In this document: one piece after another, positions 1 to 10,584 of the stretch | Layout of the letters: every line of letters starts with the position of its first letter | Position numbering within the stretch: position 1 is the stretch's first letter | From: Pseudomonas nabeulensis | Lineage (GTDB): Bacteria > Pseudomonadota > Gammaproteobacteria > Pseudomonadales > Pseudomonadaceae | Direction of reading: 5' to 3' | Assembly: GCF_004682045.1 (NCBI RefSeq) | Contig: NZ_QUZT01000048.1 | Location: 1 to 54,168, forward strand | DNA: 54,168 nt | Program-made: the position numbers and the translations under genes | Notes under the pieces: generated by a model | Database searches by the model: none | What the model was told of the DNA's origin: nothing | The model's input: the letters and a program-made list of their open reading frames with translations, nothing else

Positions 1-32
1 GGGGCTTGTTGTTTTAACGCCAAAAGCTGTCG

Positions 33-3000
33 TTACAGCACCGACTGCCCACTCAACGCCAAATCCAGCAACTCCCGGTTGGCCACTGCATACATGGCGT
101 AGTCCGTGCCGACGGCAGCACGAATTTCCACCATCATCGCCACCCAACGATCGGCCATGTCCTTGTGCTGCTCAAGCCACAGGGCCACGCGGGCTTCCAT
201 GTCTTGTGGCGCGTCGGCCATTTGCAGGACGGAGATGGTGATCGCACGCTGCTGCCAGTCCACATCGTCGCGGAATGCTTCACGGGCCTGGGCCTGCCAG
301 TTGTTGGCCACTGGCAGATCACTGATCTGCTGCAGGTACCACGGCAAGTCCAGGGCGCTGCCGACGGCGAAGTAGGCCTTGGCCACTTCGGCGGCGTCAT
401 GCCCGGTGACGTCGGCGGCTTCGATGATCGGCAGCAAGGTGTACAGGTGAGTCGTACCTGCCACCATGCGCGCCAACAACTCCGGCACACCGGCTTCGGT
501 GTATTTGCCGTAGCGGTTCTGCCAGCCTTCGCGGGTCGGGCCTTCCAGCAGTTCGTCGAGCTTGAGGCCCAGCGCCGCCAGGTGCGGACCGAAGTGTGCG
601 GTGTCGCGACCGGCGTCCTGCTCGTTGCGACGGCTGCGCAGGAACCAGCGTGTAGCACGGCGGCCCAGGCGCATCAGCTCGTCCATCAGCTCCAACTGCA
701 CGTCAGCGGAAACCTGGTGGTCTAGGGCTTCAATCTGACGGAACCAGTGCGGGAGGTGGAAGATGTCGCGCACGATCACGTAGGCGCCCGCCACGTTCGC
801 CGGGCTCATGCCGGTGGACTCTTTGAGTCGTTGAACGAAGGTGATGCCCATGTGGTTGACCAGATCGTTGGCGATCTGGGTGCTGACGATCTCGCGCTTG
901 AGGCGGTGACGACGCATCGCCTCGCCGAACTTGGCCACCAGACTCGGTGGGAACGCGGTCTCCATGTCACGGGTCAGGTAGTCGTCATCCGGCACCAGGG
1001 ACTTGAGCAACGCTTCCTTGAGGTCGATCTTGCTGTAGGAGATCAGCACCGACAGCTCCGGACGGGTCAGGCCCTTGCCGGTCGCGGCGCGCTCGGTGAG
1101 CTGCTCCTCGGTCGGCAGGTACTCGATGGCGCGGTCCAGCTTGCCACGGCCTTCCAGATCGCTCATCAGGCGCTTGTACTCGGCCGCACGCTCGTAGGCA
1201 CGGCGCGCCGCCAGGGACAGGGCCTGGGTTTGCTTGTAGTTGTTGCCCAACACCAGGTTGCCGACTTCGTCGGTCATGCTCGCCAGCAACTGGTTGCGTT
1301 GCTTGTCGGTCATGTCACCGGCCTGCACCACTTCGTTGAGCAGGATCTTGATGTTCACTTCGTGGTCGGAGCAGTCCACGCCACCGGCGTTGTCGATAAA
1401 GTCGGTGTTGGAGCCGCCGCCATTGAGGCCGAACTCCACACGCCCCAGTTGGGTCATGCCGAGGTTACCGCCCTCGCCCACCACCTTGCAGCGCAGCTCG
1501 TTGCCGTTGACGCGCAACGCGTCGTTGGCCTTGTCGCCCACGTCGGCATGGCTCTCGCTGCTGGCCTTGACGTAAGTACCGATACCGCCGTTCCACAACA
1601 GGTCAACCGGCGCCTTGAGCAAGGCGTTCAGCAGTTCAGTCGGGGTCAGCTTGTCGGCCGAGATGTCGAAGCGTTCTTTCATCTGTGGCGAGATGGCAAT
1701 GCTCTTCGCGCTGCGCGAGAAGATACCGCCGCCTTCGGACATGATGCTGGTGTCGTAGTCGGTCCAGGCCGAACGCGGCAACTCGAACATGCGCTGGCGC
1801 TCGACGAAGCTGGTGGCCGGGTTCGGGTTTGGATCGATAAAGATATGCAGGTGGTTGAACGCCGCGACCAATTGCAGCTTGTCGGACATCAACAGGCCGT
1901 TACCGAACACGTCACCGGCCATATCGCCGACGCCGACCACGGTGATGCTGTCTTCCTGCACATTGATGCCGCGCTCACGGAAGTGACGCTGCACACCGAC
2001 CCACGCGCCCTTGGCGGTGATGCCCATTTTCTTGTGGTCGTAACCGGCGGAACCACCGGAGGCGAACGCATCGCCCAGCCAGAAGCCGTAGTCGATGGCG
2101 ATACCGTTGGCGATGTCGGAGAAGGTCGCAGTGCCCTTGTCCGCGGCCACCACCAGGTACGGGTCATCGTCGTCATGCCGCACGACGTTGGCCGGTGGCA
2201 CCAGGGCGCCGTCTTTCAGGTTGTCGGTGATGTCCAACAGACCGGAAATGAAGATGCGGTAGCAAGCGATGCCCTCGGCCGCAATCTCGTCGCGGGTGCC
2301 GCCCAGTGGCAGGCGACGCGGCAGGAAGCCGCCCTTCGCACCCACCGGTACGATGACCGAGTTCTTCACTTGCTGGGCTTTCACCAGTCCAAGCACTTCG
2401 GTACGGAAGTCTTCTTCACGGTCGGACCAACGCAGGCCACCACGGGCCACGTTGCCGAAACGCAGGTGCACGCCTTCGACACGCGGCGAGTACACGAAGA
2501 TTTCAAACTTCGGCACCGGCTTGGGCAGCTCAGGGATCGCACGCGGATCGAACTTGAAGCTGAAGTACGACTTGTTCTGGCCGTTGGCGTCGGTCTGGTA
2601 GAAGTTGGTGCGCAGGGTGGCCTTGATCAGGTCCAGGTAGCGACGCAGGATGCGGTCTTCGTTGAGCACCTGAACATCGTCCAGCGCAGTAAGAATCGCT
2701 TGCTCCAGGCGTTGCTGCTTGTCTTCCAGGTCGTCGGCGGTGAGCTTGCGCGCCAGGTAGAAGCGAGTCTTGAACAACCGGGTCAACTCTCGGGCGATGT
2801 CGGTGTGGTTGTTCAGGGTGCTGGCGATGTAGCCCAGGTCGAAGCCCAGGCGGATCTGTTTCAGGTAGCGGGCGTAGGCACGCAGCAGCGCCACATCGCG
2901 CCACGGCAGGCCAGCAGTCAGCACGAGGCGGTTGAACGCATCGTTTTCGGCGTCGCCATGCACGATGTGCACAAACGCGTCCTGCAGGGTGTCGTTGAGC

Positions 3001-4892
3001 TGCTGGATATCCAGGTTCACGCCTTCGGCGGCGATGAACGCAAAGTCATGGATCCAGAACTCTCGGCCATTGGCGTGACGCAGGCGGTACGGGAACTCAC
3101 CGAGCACACGCAGGCCGAGGTTTTCCAGGATCGGCAGCACGTCGGACAGCGCCAGCGGGGTGTCAGCGTGGTAGAGCTTGCAATGCAGCTCACGCTGGCC
3201 GGAGACCTGGCCCAGCGGCTGGTAAAAGCTCATCACCAGCGGGTTGGCTTCGCTCAGGCTGTTGAGGTGTTGCATGTCAACCACGGCCGAATGCGCAGCA
3301 AAACGCTCGCGGTAACCCGCTGGGAAGCCTTTCGGGAAGTCGGCCAGCACATTGGTGCCCTGGGCTTCGCCGAAGCTTTCAATCACAAGGCTGGAGTAGT
3401 CGTCCTGCCAGCTGCGGCAGGCCTGCACCACTTCTTTTTCCAGTTGCAATGGGTCGATATCGATGCGGTTTTTCGGGTCGACCCGCAAAATCAACTGCAC
3501 ACGGGCCAGCACGGACTCGGAGAAGAACGTCCAGAATTCACAGTCCGAGGCTTTCAGGCGATCCATCAGCACTTGCTGGATCTTCTGGCGCACTTCGGTG
3601 GAATAGATGTCACGCGGCACGTAGGCCAGGCAGTAGCAGAAACGACCGTACGGGTCTTTGCGCAGGAACACGCGGATCTTGTTGCGTTCCTGGATCTGCA
3701 CGATAGACATCACGGTGCTGAACAGCTCGTCCACCGGGGTCTGGAACAGATCGTCGCGAGGCAGCACTTCAACAACCTGGGCAAGCTCCTTGCCCAAGTG
3801 CGCCTTGGCCTGGAAGCCCGAGCGACGTTCGATCTCGGCCACCTTGCGGCGGATGTAAGGAATCACGCGCACGCTCTCGCCGTACACCGACGAGGTGTAC
3901 AGACCCATGAAGCGATGCTCCTTGATGACCTTGCCGTCGGCGCTGATCTCACGGATCGACACATAGTCCGGGTAAGCCGGGCGGTGTACGCGGCTCGGGT
4001 GCGCAGCCTTGGCAAACGACAACACGGTCGGTTCACGCAGGTACGCCACGGCGTAATCTTCGATACGCAGGTCGTCGGCCGTCAGGCCGGCGCGCAGCAG
4101 TTTGGTCAGGCCGAGGAACGACTTGGCGTCATATTCGATATGACCGCCTTCGTTATCGTCACGGACCACGAATTCTTCATAGCCGAGGAAGGTGAAGTGG
4201 TTGCCCACCAGCCATTCCAGGAAGTTCTTGATCTCGGCTTTTTCTTCGCCGTCGATGGCAAATTTGCTCGCATCGATACCCGCCAGCAGGTCCTGGACCT
4301 TGGCTTTCATCGGCTCGAAGTCGGCCACGGCCACGCGCACTTCGCCCAGCACCTGCTCCAGCTCTTTGCTCAGCACGTTCAGTTCGGCGGCGTTGGCGCA
4401 ACGGTCGATTTCCAGGTACATCAGCGATTCTTGCAGGATACCTTCGCCCTGGGTGCCTTTGGGCAGGATCTCCAGCAGCTCGCCCTTGGCGCCACGGCGG
4501 ACGCTGAGCACGGTGGTTTGCAGGGTGTGGATGCTGTAGCCGCGACGGTTCAGCTCGGTGCGGACCGAGTCCACCAGGAACGGCAGGTCATGGTGCAGCA
4601 CTTCGACGGCGGTGTGGGTCGACTGCCAGCCATGACGTTCGTAATCGGGGTTGTAGACCCGCACTTGCGGTTGGGTGTGGTCAAAGCGCTCAAGCAGGCG
4701 CCACGCAGAGAGGGTGCAACCGGCCAGGTCGGAGAGGCGACGCTGGGTCAGCTCGTCCAGGGAAATGATGCCGAAGAATTGTTCAGCGAACAGCGCCACT
4801 TGTGGCAGTGCCTGTTCACTGATGTGCTGCGCCAGTGCCGCTTGCAGTTGATGCTGGAAGTCGGCCTTGCTGGCTGCGGTGAAGAACGCCAT
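33..4892 (-). CDS. gdhB: NAD-specific glutamate dehydrogenase, large (about 180 kDa) type
   Basis: Catalyses NAD-dependent oxidative deamination of glutamate to 2-oxoglutarate and ammonium in the cytoplasm, linking amino-acid catabolism to the TCA cycle. The 1619-residue product has the size of the large bacterial NAD-GDH class. The catalytic core shows RGGLRWSDR near residue 820 and the lysine-containing VGAKGGF near residue 850, followed by GVGDMAGDVFGNG, IDPNPNP and EGGNLGMTQ segments typical of the family. The long N-terminal part is the regulatory region of these enzymes. I chose the ATG ending at 4892 because GGAG lies just upstream and the protein starts MAFFTAASK; an in-frame ATG at 5024 would add 44 unconserved-looking residues. 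The gene is divergent from the small gene at 5190. Certain as to family. Confidence 0.96.
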   Translation of the reverse strand: MAFFTAASKADFQHQLQAALAQHISEQALPQVALFAEQFFGIISLDELTQRRLSDLAGCTLSAWRLLERFDHTQPQVRVYNPDYERHGWQSTHTAVEVLHHDLPFLVDSVRTELNRRGYSIHTLQTTVLSVRRGAKGELLEILPKGTQGEGILQESLMYLEIDRCANAAELNVLSKELEQVLGEVRVAVADFEPMKAKVQDLLAGIDASKFAIDGEEKAEIKNFLEWLVGNHFTFLGYEEFVVRDDNEGGHIEYDAKSFLGLTKLLRAGLTADDLRIEDYAVAYLREPTVLSFAKAAHPSRVHRPAYPDYVSIREISADGKVIKEHRFMGLYTSSVYGESVRVIPYIRRKVAEIERRSGFQAKAHLGKELAQVVEVLPRDDLFQTPVDELFSTVMSIVQIQERNKIRVFLRKDPYGRFCYCLAYVPRDIYSTEVRQKIQQVLMDRLKASDCEFWTFFSESVLARVQLILRVDPKNRIDIDPLQLEKEVVQACRSWQDDYSSLVIESFGEAQGTNVLADFPKGFPAGYRERFAAHSAVVDMQHLNSLSEANPLVMSFYQPLGQVSGQRELHCKLYHADTPLALSDVLPILENLGLRVLGEFPYRLRHANGREFWIHDFAFIAAEGVNLDIQQLNDTLQDAFVHIVHGDAENDAFNRLVLTAGLPWRDVALLRAYARYLKQIRLGFDLGYIASTLNNHTDIARELTRLFKTRFYLARKLTADDLEDKQQRLEQAILTALDDVQVLNEDRILRRYLDLIKATLRTNFYQTDANGQNKSYFSFKFDPRAIPELPKPVPKFEIFVYSPRVEGVHLRFGNVARGGLRWSDREEDFRTEVLGLVKAQQVKNSVIVPVGAKGGFLPRRLPLGGTRDEIAAEGIACYRIFISGLLDITDNLKDGALVPPANVVRHDDDDPYLVVAADKGTATFSDIANGIAIDYGFWLGDAFASGGSAGYDHKKMGITAKGAWVGVQRHFRERGINVQEDSITVVGVGDMAGDVFGNGLLMSDKLQLVAAFNHLHIFIDPNPNPATSFVERQRMFELPRSAWTDYDTSIMSEGGGIFSRSAKSIAISPQMKERFDISADKLTPTELLNALLKAPVDLLWNGGIGTYVKASSESHADVGDKANDALRVNGNELRCKVVGEGGNLGMTQLGRVEFGLNGGGSNTDFIDNAGGVDCSDHEVNIKILLNEVVQAGDMTDKQRNQLLASMTDEVGNLVLGNNYKQTQALSLAARRAYERAAEYKRLMSDLEGRGKLDRAIEYLPTEEQLTERAATGKGLTRPELSVLISYSKIDLKEALLKSLVPDDDYLTRDMETAFPPSLVAKFGEAMRRHRLKREIVSTQIANDLVNHMGITFVQRLKESTGMSPANVAGAYVIVRDIFHLPHWFRQIEALDHQVSADVQLELMDELMRLGRRATRWFLRSRRNEQDAGRDTAHFGPHLAALGLKLDELLEGPTREGWQNRYGKYTEAGVPELLARMVAGTTHLYTLLPIIEAADVTGHDAAEVAKAYFAVGSALDLPWYLQQISDLPVANNWQAQAREAFRDDVDWQQRAITISVLQMADAPQDMEARVALWLEQHKDMADRWVAMMVEIRAAVGTDYAMYAVANRELLDLALSGQSVL

Positions 4893-5189
4893 CTGTGGTA
4901 CTCCGCTTGGGCTTGTTATTGATGGTAGCGCTGGGCAGCTTAACGAGTGTGGGAAGCCAGCTGCTTGCGGTGCTGCGACATATTCGGTCATCGGTACGCA
5001 GGCGTAGGGTTGCAACTTGGGCAACCCGTATTTTCAAGTACGTAAACCAGCTATTTTCTCTCCCGCGAGTGCTAAAAATGACCGATTCAGGGTGCAAGGT
5101 CATGCACCGCCTCTGACAGAGAATGAAGCATAAAATTCGTCACAGTGGCACAATTGTCGCGTTTCACCCTCTCCAAGACAGGACTCCCC
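4893..5189. promoter_or_regulatory. Divergent intergenic region between gdhB and the 5190 gene
   Basis: About 300 bases separate the two divergent start codons and must hold both promoters. The only recognisable element is a ribosome-binding site on each side (GGAG before gdhB, AGGA before the plus-strand gene). I see no confident promoter hexamers or operator. Confidence 0.4.
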
Positions 5190-5543
5190 ATGCTGCAACT
5201 GAAAACCGACGCCCTGATGGTCACCCCGTGCGACGACGAAGAAGACAACATGGCCATGCTCTGCTGCCACGGCAAGAACGGCGAGATGTTCATGCTCACC
5301 CGTTACCCGGATGAAGACGAAGTCGAACTGACCTGGGACTACGAGCCCTCGACCCTCGATGGCCTGAAGATCACCCTGAGCGACACGACCCTGAGCGTGG
5401 AACTGGCCGCCGGGGATGCCGACGCGTTGGGTGGCAAGGATCATTTGGAGATCACGCACAACACCGCCGCGTCAGACTTGGCCGAAGTCGAGGAGACCCT
5501 GCAAAACATCCTCAAGGGCACCGGTACTTATAGTCGGGCCTGA
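5190..5543 (+). CDS. Small conserved acidic protein of pseudomonads, function unknown
   Basis: A 117-residue soluble, acidic protein starting MLQLKTDALMVTP; no signal peptide or membrane segment. It contains CDDEEDNMAMLCCHG, a run of beta-like sequence (MFMLTRYPDEDEVELTWDYEP) split by acidic residues, and an alpha-helical C-terminus. I chose the ATG at 5190 because AGGA precedes it by eight bases; the longer frame from 5145 lacks a comparable site. Its position between gdhB and the moxR operon is the one I recall for PA3069 of P. aeruginosa, which supports it as a real conserved gene. I cannot assign a function. Confidence 0.8.
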   Translation: MLQLKTDALMVTPCDDEEDNMAMLCCHGKNGEMFMLTRYPDEDEVELTWDYEPSTLDGLKITLSDTTLSVELAAGDADALGGKDHLEITHNTAASDLAEVEETLQNILKGTGTYSRA

Positions 5544-5561
5544 ACATCGACCGTTCGTCCG

Positions 5562-5581
5562 TACTGTTATTTCTAACAGTA
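5562..5581. promoter_or_regulatory. Perfect 8-bp dyad upstream of the protease gene
   Basis: TACTGTTA and TAACAGTA are perfect inverted repeats separated by TTTC, 18 bases after the stop of the small gene and about 70 bases before the protease start. There is no T-run, so it is a poor intrinsic terminator. The placement suits an operator or a weak hairpin. Confidence 0.35.
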
Positions 5582-5653
5582 TGCAGAATGGGTAATTGCG
5601 CCTTTGCTGATGATTGAAAAACCAGCCGTAAGATCAATTACCCAGGTATCAAC

Positions 5654-8026
5654 ATGAAACCGATGAGCCATTCCTTGAGCATCGCGTTTTTATGGGTGGT
5701 TTTATTTCCTCTACCTGCCCTGTCTGCGCCGCCTGGCTACACGACCCTGACGGTGCTACTCAAACCCGAGGGGCAAAATAACCCGTCGAACAACATCACC
5801 CCGCTCACCAACCTCAAGCGGTTGGCGCCAGGCCTGCAGCCGTTGATCCCTGCTTCAATGACGCGTAGCCCAATGGACTTGCAGGCACTGCAACGCCATC
5901 GGCTGGATCGTTACTACACCGTCGATACCCGCTCGATGAGCCTGGCACAGGCTCAGGCATTAGCCGCGCAACTTAAAGCCGACCCCGGCGTTGAAGACGT
6001 TCAATTTGAACCCATCGTCGATGGCATGCATGGCGACAACGGCATAGCGATAGGGCAGCCGTCAGCGCGAAACATCCCTGACTATACGGGTCGGCAACAT
6101 TATCTCCTCAGCCAGGCACCCGTCGCCCCCTACAAGATCGGTGGCGTCAACGCCGTTGAGGCCTGGAACATACCCGGTGGCAAAGGTCAGGGCATGCAGG
6201 TGATCTCCTCGGAAATCGATCACTGGTCCTACAGCCACCGCGACCTTATACAGCCCTACCTGGAAATCCAGCACCCGACTAACCCGGCGACGGTCGGTTC
6301 TCATGACACGGCAAGCGCGGGCATAATCGCTTCGCGGGAAAATGGCTTTGGTACGACCGGGATCGTGCCGGAGACAGAACTCGGCTTCATGGACTGGGGA
6401 CAAGACCGCCTGATCCAGTTAGCCGGGCTTTTAAAGCCGGGCAACGTGGTACAAATTGGCGTGCATTATCGCAGCGGCGCAATCCCGCAAATAGGATGTG
6501 CAAATGACTGCTTCCTGCCGGTTGAATCCAACCCAGTTGTACGCGACACCATTGCTTATATGACGGAGGAAAAAGGCATTCATGTGGTGATCGCCGCGGC
6601 CAACGGAAACATCGATTTAGACGCCCCTTACTTCAAGGACTTCTACAATCGCAATGTATTCGACTCGGGCGGCATCTACGCAGGGGCCGTCGACCCGAAG
6701 ACGGGGCTGAGGGCTGGGTTTTCAGAATATGGCAGCCGTGTTGATCTATTCAGTTGGGGCAATGACGTCACAAGCACAAGCTATACCCCACAAAACCCGA
6801 GCACTGCCTATACCCAGACATTCAGCGGCACCTCCGCAGCCAACCCGATCATTGCGGGCGTTGTCGCTGCCCTGCAGGGCGTGGCATTTGCCCATGGCCT
6901 TGGCCCCATCCCGCCCAAGGCGCTGCGCGAGATCCTGGTCAAGACGGGCTATCCACAAATCAACGGCAATAGCACCGAGATCGGCGTCCAGCCCGACTTG
7001 AAAGCGGCGATCAACAAATTGCTCGCCGACCATGTGGGTCAACCACCCACCGGGCGCCTGGCAATCCCCGACACGACGGGGTCGGGAAGTACATTCAGTG
7101 CTCGGGTCTACGCAGAGTCACCGTCCAACAAGCCGCTGACTTATCGCTGGGACGCGCAAGCATTCACGCCCCAGACAGGCACTGATCCACAGATGACGTT
7201 CAGCGCAAAAACCGTGGACAGTGACACCCCAACGCCGATCACCGTTGAAATCTTTGACGGTAAACACCGCACCGTCCTGACCGAACACATCACAGTCAAG
7301 GCCCCACCGATCACCGCCACCCTGGCCGCACCGGATACCGTCGTCGCCGGTGACCCGGTGCCGGTTCGGGTCGAGGCCCGCAGTTCGACCGGCAAGCCAT
7401 TGAGCTATGCATGGGCACGCTCAGCATCTTTACTTGGCTCCGCCGGCAATACCCCCGCAGTGACGTTAACCGCTGCACCGGTGACCAGCGAGGTGCGAGC
7501 GACGGTCAATGTGCGCGTCAGCGACGGCGTCGACACCCTGCAAACCCCCACCGAAGTCATCACCATCCGCCCACGCCAGGCAACGCCGCCGCCCGAAGCC
7601 AGGATTACCGGCGCCAATACCGTAGAGATCGGCAAGTCACTGGCCCTGTCCGCCAGCACCTCTGCGGGCAACGACCTGCGCTATGCATGGACAGCGCCGG
7701 ACTTTACCCCGGCATCCTCGGCACAGGTTGCGCCAAGCTTTACTGCCCCGGCGACGGCTGGCCCGCGCAGCATTACGTTGAGGGTCACTGATGCCACCAA
7801 CCGCACGGCAACCGCCAGCCAGTTGGTCAATATCACAGCCCCGGCGCCCGGCAACTGCGGCAATATCCCCCCATGGAGCGCCACCAAAACCTATTCGACT
7901 TACGCCGAGCAAGTGGCCTACAACGGCAAGGTCTACAAACAGAACTTCTGGAATATCAACAAGCCACCCGACATCAACTCAGCCCAATGGGGCAAGGAAT
8001 GGCAGCTCGGTGTCGCGTGCCCGTAG
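5654..8026 (+). CDS. Secreted subtilisin-like (S8) serine peptidase with PKD-like repeats and a C-terminal chitin-binding domain
   Basis: A 790-residue exported protein. Residues 1-25 form a signal peptide (hydrophobic core, then ALSA). A propeptide-like region follows to about residue 150. The catalytic domain shows the Asp in SSEIDHW (about 190), the His in GSHDTASAGII (about 217), the oxyanion Asn in AAANGN and the nucleophile Ser in SGTSAANP (about 394). The His context departs from the usual HGT. Residues about 475-735 are repeated Ig/PKD-like modules (LSYAWA, LRYAWTAP). The last 45 residues (WSATKTYSTYAEQVAYNG, then WGKEWQLG) are a family 5/12 carbohydrate-binding module, usually chitin-binding. 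It stands alone between conserved genes and has only a weak ribosome-binding site (AGGT). Likely substrates are extracellular proteins on chitin-rich surfaces such as fungi or arthropods; this is inference. Confidence 0.88.
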   Translation: MKPMSHSLSIAFLWVVLFPLPALSAPPGYTTLTVLLKPEGQNNPSNNITPLTNLKRLAPGLQPLIPASMTRSPMDLQALQRHRLDRYYTVDTRSMSLAQAQALAAQLKADPGVEDVQFEPIVDGMHGDNGIAIGQPSARNIPDYTGRQHYLLSQAPVAPYKIGGVNAVEAWNIPGGKGQGMQVISSEIDHWSYSHRDLIQPYLEIQHPTNPATVGSHDTASAGIIASRENGFGTTGIVPETELGFMDWGQDRLIQLAGLLKPGNVVQIGVHYRSGAIPQIGCANDCFLPVESNPVVRDTIAYMTEEKGIHVVIAAANGNIDLDAPYFKDFYNRNVFDSGGIYAGAVDPKTGLRAGFSEYGSRVDLFSWGNDVTSTSYTPQNPSTAYTQTFSGTSAANPIIAGVVAALQGVAFAHGLGPIPPKALREILVKTGYPQINGNSTEIGVQPDLKAAINKLLADHVGQPPTGRLAIPDTTGSGSTFSARVYAESPSNKPLTYRWDAQAFTPQTGTDPQMTFSAKTVDSDTPTPITVEIFDGKHRTVLTEHITVKAPPITATLAAPDTVVAGDPVPVRVEARSSTGKPLSYAWARSASLLGSAGNTPAVTLTAAPVTSEVRATVNVRVSDGVDTLQTPTEVITIRPRQATPPPEARITGANTVEIGKSLALSASTSAGNDLRYAWTAPDFTPASSAQVAPSFTAPATAGPRSITLRVTDATNRTATASQLVNITAPAPGNCGNIPPWSATKTYSTYAEQVAYNGKVYKQNFWNINKPPDINSAQWGKEWQLGVACP

Positions 8027-8051
8027 TCGCGGCAAATCGCCCCATCCTCCC

Positions 8052-8095
8052 TCGCGCAAAGGCTGACCGGGTGCAAGTCCCGGCACTTTGCGCGA
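8052..8095. promoter_or_regulatory. Nested hairpin between the protease and moxR
   Basis: A perfect 10-bp outer stem (TCGCGCAAAG with CTTTGCGCGA) encloses a 5-bp inner stem (CCGGG with CCCGG) around the loop TGCAAGT. It lies 26 bases after the protease stop and about 100 bases before moxR. No T-run follows, so it may terminate factor-dependently, protect an mRNA 3' end, or be a structured leader of the moxR operon. Confidence 0.45.
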
Positions 8096-8195
8096 AAAGC
8101 CGTTAGTCGCCAGCCCCCTCGATGCATTAAAGTAGGCGCCCCAGTCCAGGCATTTCCCACGATGCCCGCGCTTATCTTTCCAGGAACCGTCATCG

Positions 8196-9155
<960 letters not shown>

Positions 9156-9160
9156 GCCCC

Positions 9161-10093
9161 ATGAACGCAAGCGATGGCATCCGCGTCAGCCTCAGCGAAT
9201 TGATCGAGATGCGCCATCGCGTGCGTGAAGTGCAGTTGTTTTCCACGCCCAGCCAGCGCAGCCCGCTGATCGGCCTGCACCACTCCAAGCTGCGCGGGCG
9301 CGGTGTGGACTTCGACCAGGTGCGCGTATACCAGGCCGGTGACGACGTGCGCACCATCGACTGGCGCGTGACCGCTCGCACCCAGGAACCCCACACCAAA
9401 CTGTTCCATGAAGAACGCGAACGGCCGATCTTCATCATGGTCGAGCAAAGCTGCCGGCTGTTTTTCGGCTCGGGGCAAATGTTCAAGTCGGTACTGGCGG
9501 CCCAGGCGGCGAGCCTGATTGGCTGGGCCGCGCTGGGGCATAACGACCGCGTCGGCGGCCTGGTATTCGGCGACAGCGAGCACTACGAGATCAAACCCCG
9601 ACGCAGCAAGCAAAGCCTGCTGCAATTGCTCAACCGCCTGGTACGGGTCAACCAGAGCCTGAACACCGAAAGCCGCCCGGAAGCTGACGCCCTCGGCATG
9701 GCCCTGCGCCGTGGCCGCGAAGTGCTGCGCCCCGGCAGCCTGGTGATTGTGATCTGCGACGAACGCGCACTGACCGAAGGCGCCGAACAGCAACTGAGCC
9801 TGCTGTCACGCCACTGCGACCTGCTGCTGTTGCCTGTCTCGGACCCTCTCGACCACGCCCTGCCTGCCGCCGGGCTGCTGCGCTTTGCCGAACGTGGTGC
9901 GCAACTCGAACTGGACACCTTGAACTACGATTTACGCCAGGCCTACAAAGCCCAGGCCGAAGCGCGCATCGCCCGCTGGGAATTGCTCGCGCAGAAACTG
10001 CGGGTATTGCTGATGCCCTTGAGTACCCAGAGCGAAATGGTCGAGCAACTGCGCGAGTACCTCAACCCGCAACGCCCGGTTAAAAAGCAATGA
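9161..10093 (+). CDS. DUF58-domain protein of the MoxR operon
   Basis: A 310-residue protein beginning MNASDGIRVSLSEL. The DUF58 signature is clear: GLHHSKLRGRGVDFDQVRVYQ followed by AGDDVRTIDWRVTART. The remainder has the fold pattern of a VWA-like domain but without an intact metal site. These proteins nearly always sit beside a MoxR ATPase and are thought to be its partner. The ATG at 9161 is five bases after the moxR stop; a longer open frame to the left overlaps moxR and is not a credible start. The gene ends in a four-base overlap with the next one (ATGA at 10090). Confidence 0.92.
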   Translation: MNASDGIRVSLSELIEMRHRVREVQLFSTPSQRSPLIGLHHSKLRGRGVDFDQVRVYQAGDDVRTIDWRVTARTQEPHTKLFHEERERPIFIMVEQSCRLFFGSGQMFKSVLAAQAASLIGWAALGHNDRVGGLVFGDSEHYEIKPRRSKQSLLQLLNRLVRVNQSLNTESRPEADALGMALRRGREVLRPGSLVIVICDERALTEGAEQQLSLLSRHCDLLLLPVSDPLDHALPAAGLLRFAERGAQLELDTLNYDLRQAYKAQAEARIARWELLAQKLRVLLMPLSTQSEMVEQLREYLNPQRPVKKQ

Positions 10094-10584
10094 GCAGCCT
10101 CGATCAACTGCAACCGCTGATCGCCCCGCCCGCCATCGGCTTCTGGCCACCTGCGCCCGGCTGGTGGCTGTTGTTGCTGCTGATCCCGCTGCTGGGTTGG
10201 GGCCTGTGGTCACTGCGCCGTTTCTTGCCCGTACGCCGCCCATTGGCCCGCGCCGAGCAACCGCTGGACCCGCTGCGCATCGCCGCCCTGGCGGAACTGG
10301 CGCTGATGCCCAAGCCCTATGACGGCGCGCCTGCCGGTGCCTGGCTGCAGCAACTCAACGGCCTGCTCAAACGCCTGTGCCGCAACGACTACCCCTACAG
10401 CCAGAGCCACACCCTCAACGGTCGCAAATGGCTGGCGTTCCTCGATAACCGCTGCCCCGCCGCCGGCCTCACGCGCTGGATGGTGCTGGTGGAAGGCGCC
10501 TACAAACCCGAATGCAAACTCGACGACAAGGCCATCGCCGGCCTGACCCAAGCCGTCGACACCTGGATTCGCAAACATGTTTGA
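10090..10584 (+). CDS. DUF4381-domain membrane protein
   Basis: A 164-residue protein with one membrane segment near the N-terminus (PGWWLLLLLIPLLGWGLWSL, residues about 27-46), then a basic stretch (RRFLPVRRP) and a cytoplasmic alpha-helical domain. This layout matches the DUF4381 proteins found between the DUF58 and VWA genes of MoxR/Bat operons. It overlaps both neighbours (four bases on the left, eight on the right), so it is almost certainly translated with them. No catalytic motif is visible; it may anchor the VWA proteins. Confidence 0.88.
   Translation: MSSLDQLQPLIAPPAIGFWPPAPGWWLLLLLIPLLGWGLWSLRRFLPVRRPLARAEQPLDPLRIAALAELALMPKPYDGAPAGAWLQQLNGLLKRLCRNDYPYSQSHTLNGRKWLAFLDNRCPAAGLTRWMVLVEGAYKPECKLDDKAIAGLTQAVDTWIRKHV

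Noticed and set aside
747..4922. Very long open frame (about 1390 codons) antisense to gdhB
   Set aside because: It runs opposite the glutamate dehydrogenase gene and its His/Val/Gln-rich translation is the usual mirror of high-G+C coding sequence; no ribosome-binding site or family motif supports it.
8062..8088. Possible tRNA because the inner stem-loop resembles a T-arm
   Set aside because: No acceptor, D or anticodon arms can be built around it, and the loop lacks the TTC of a T-loop.
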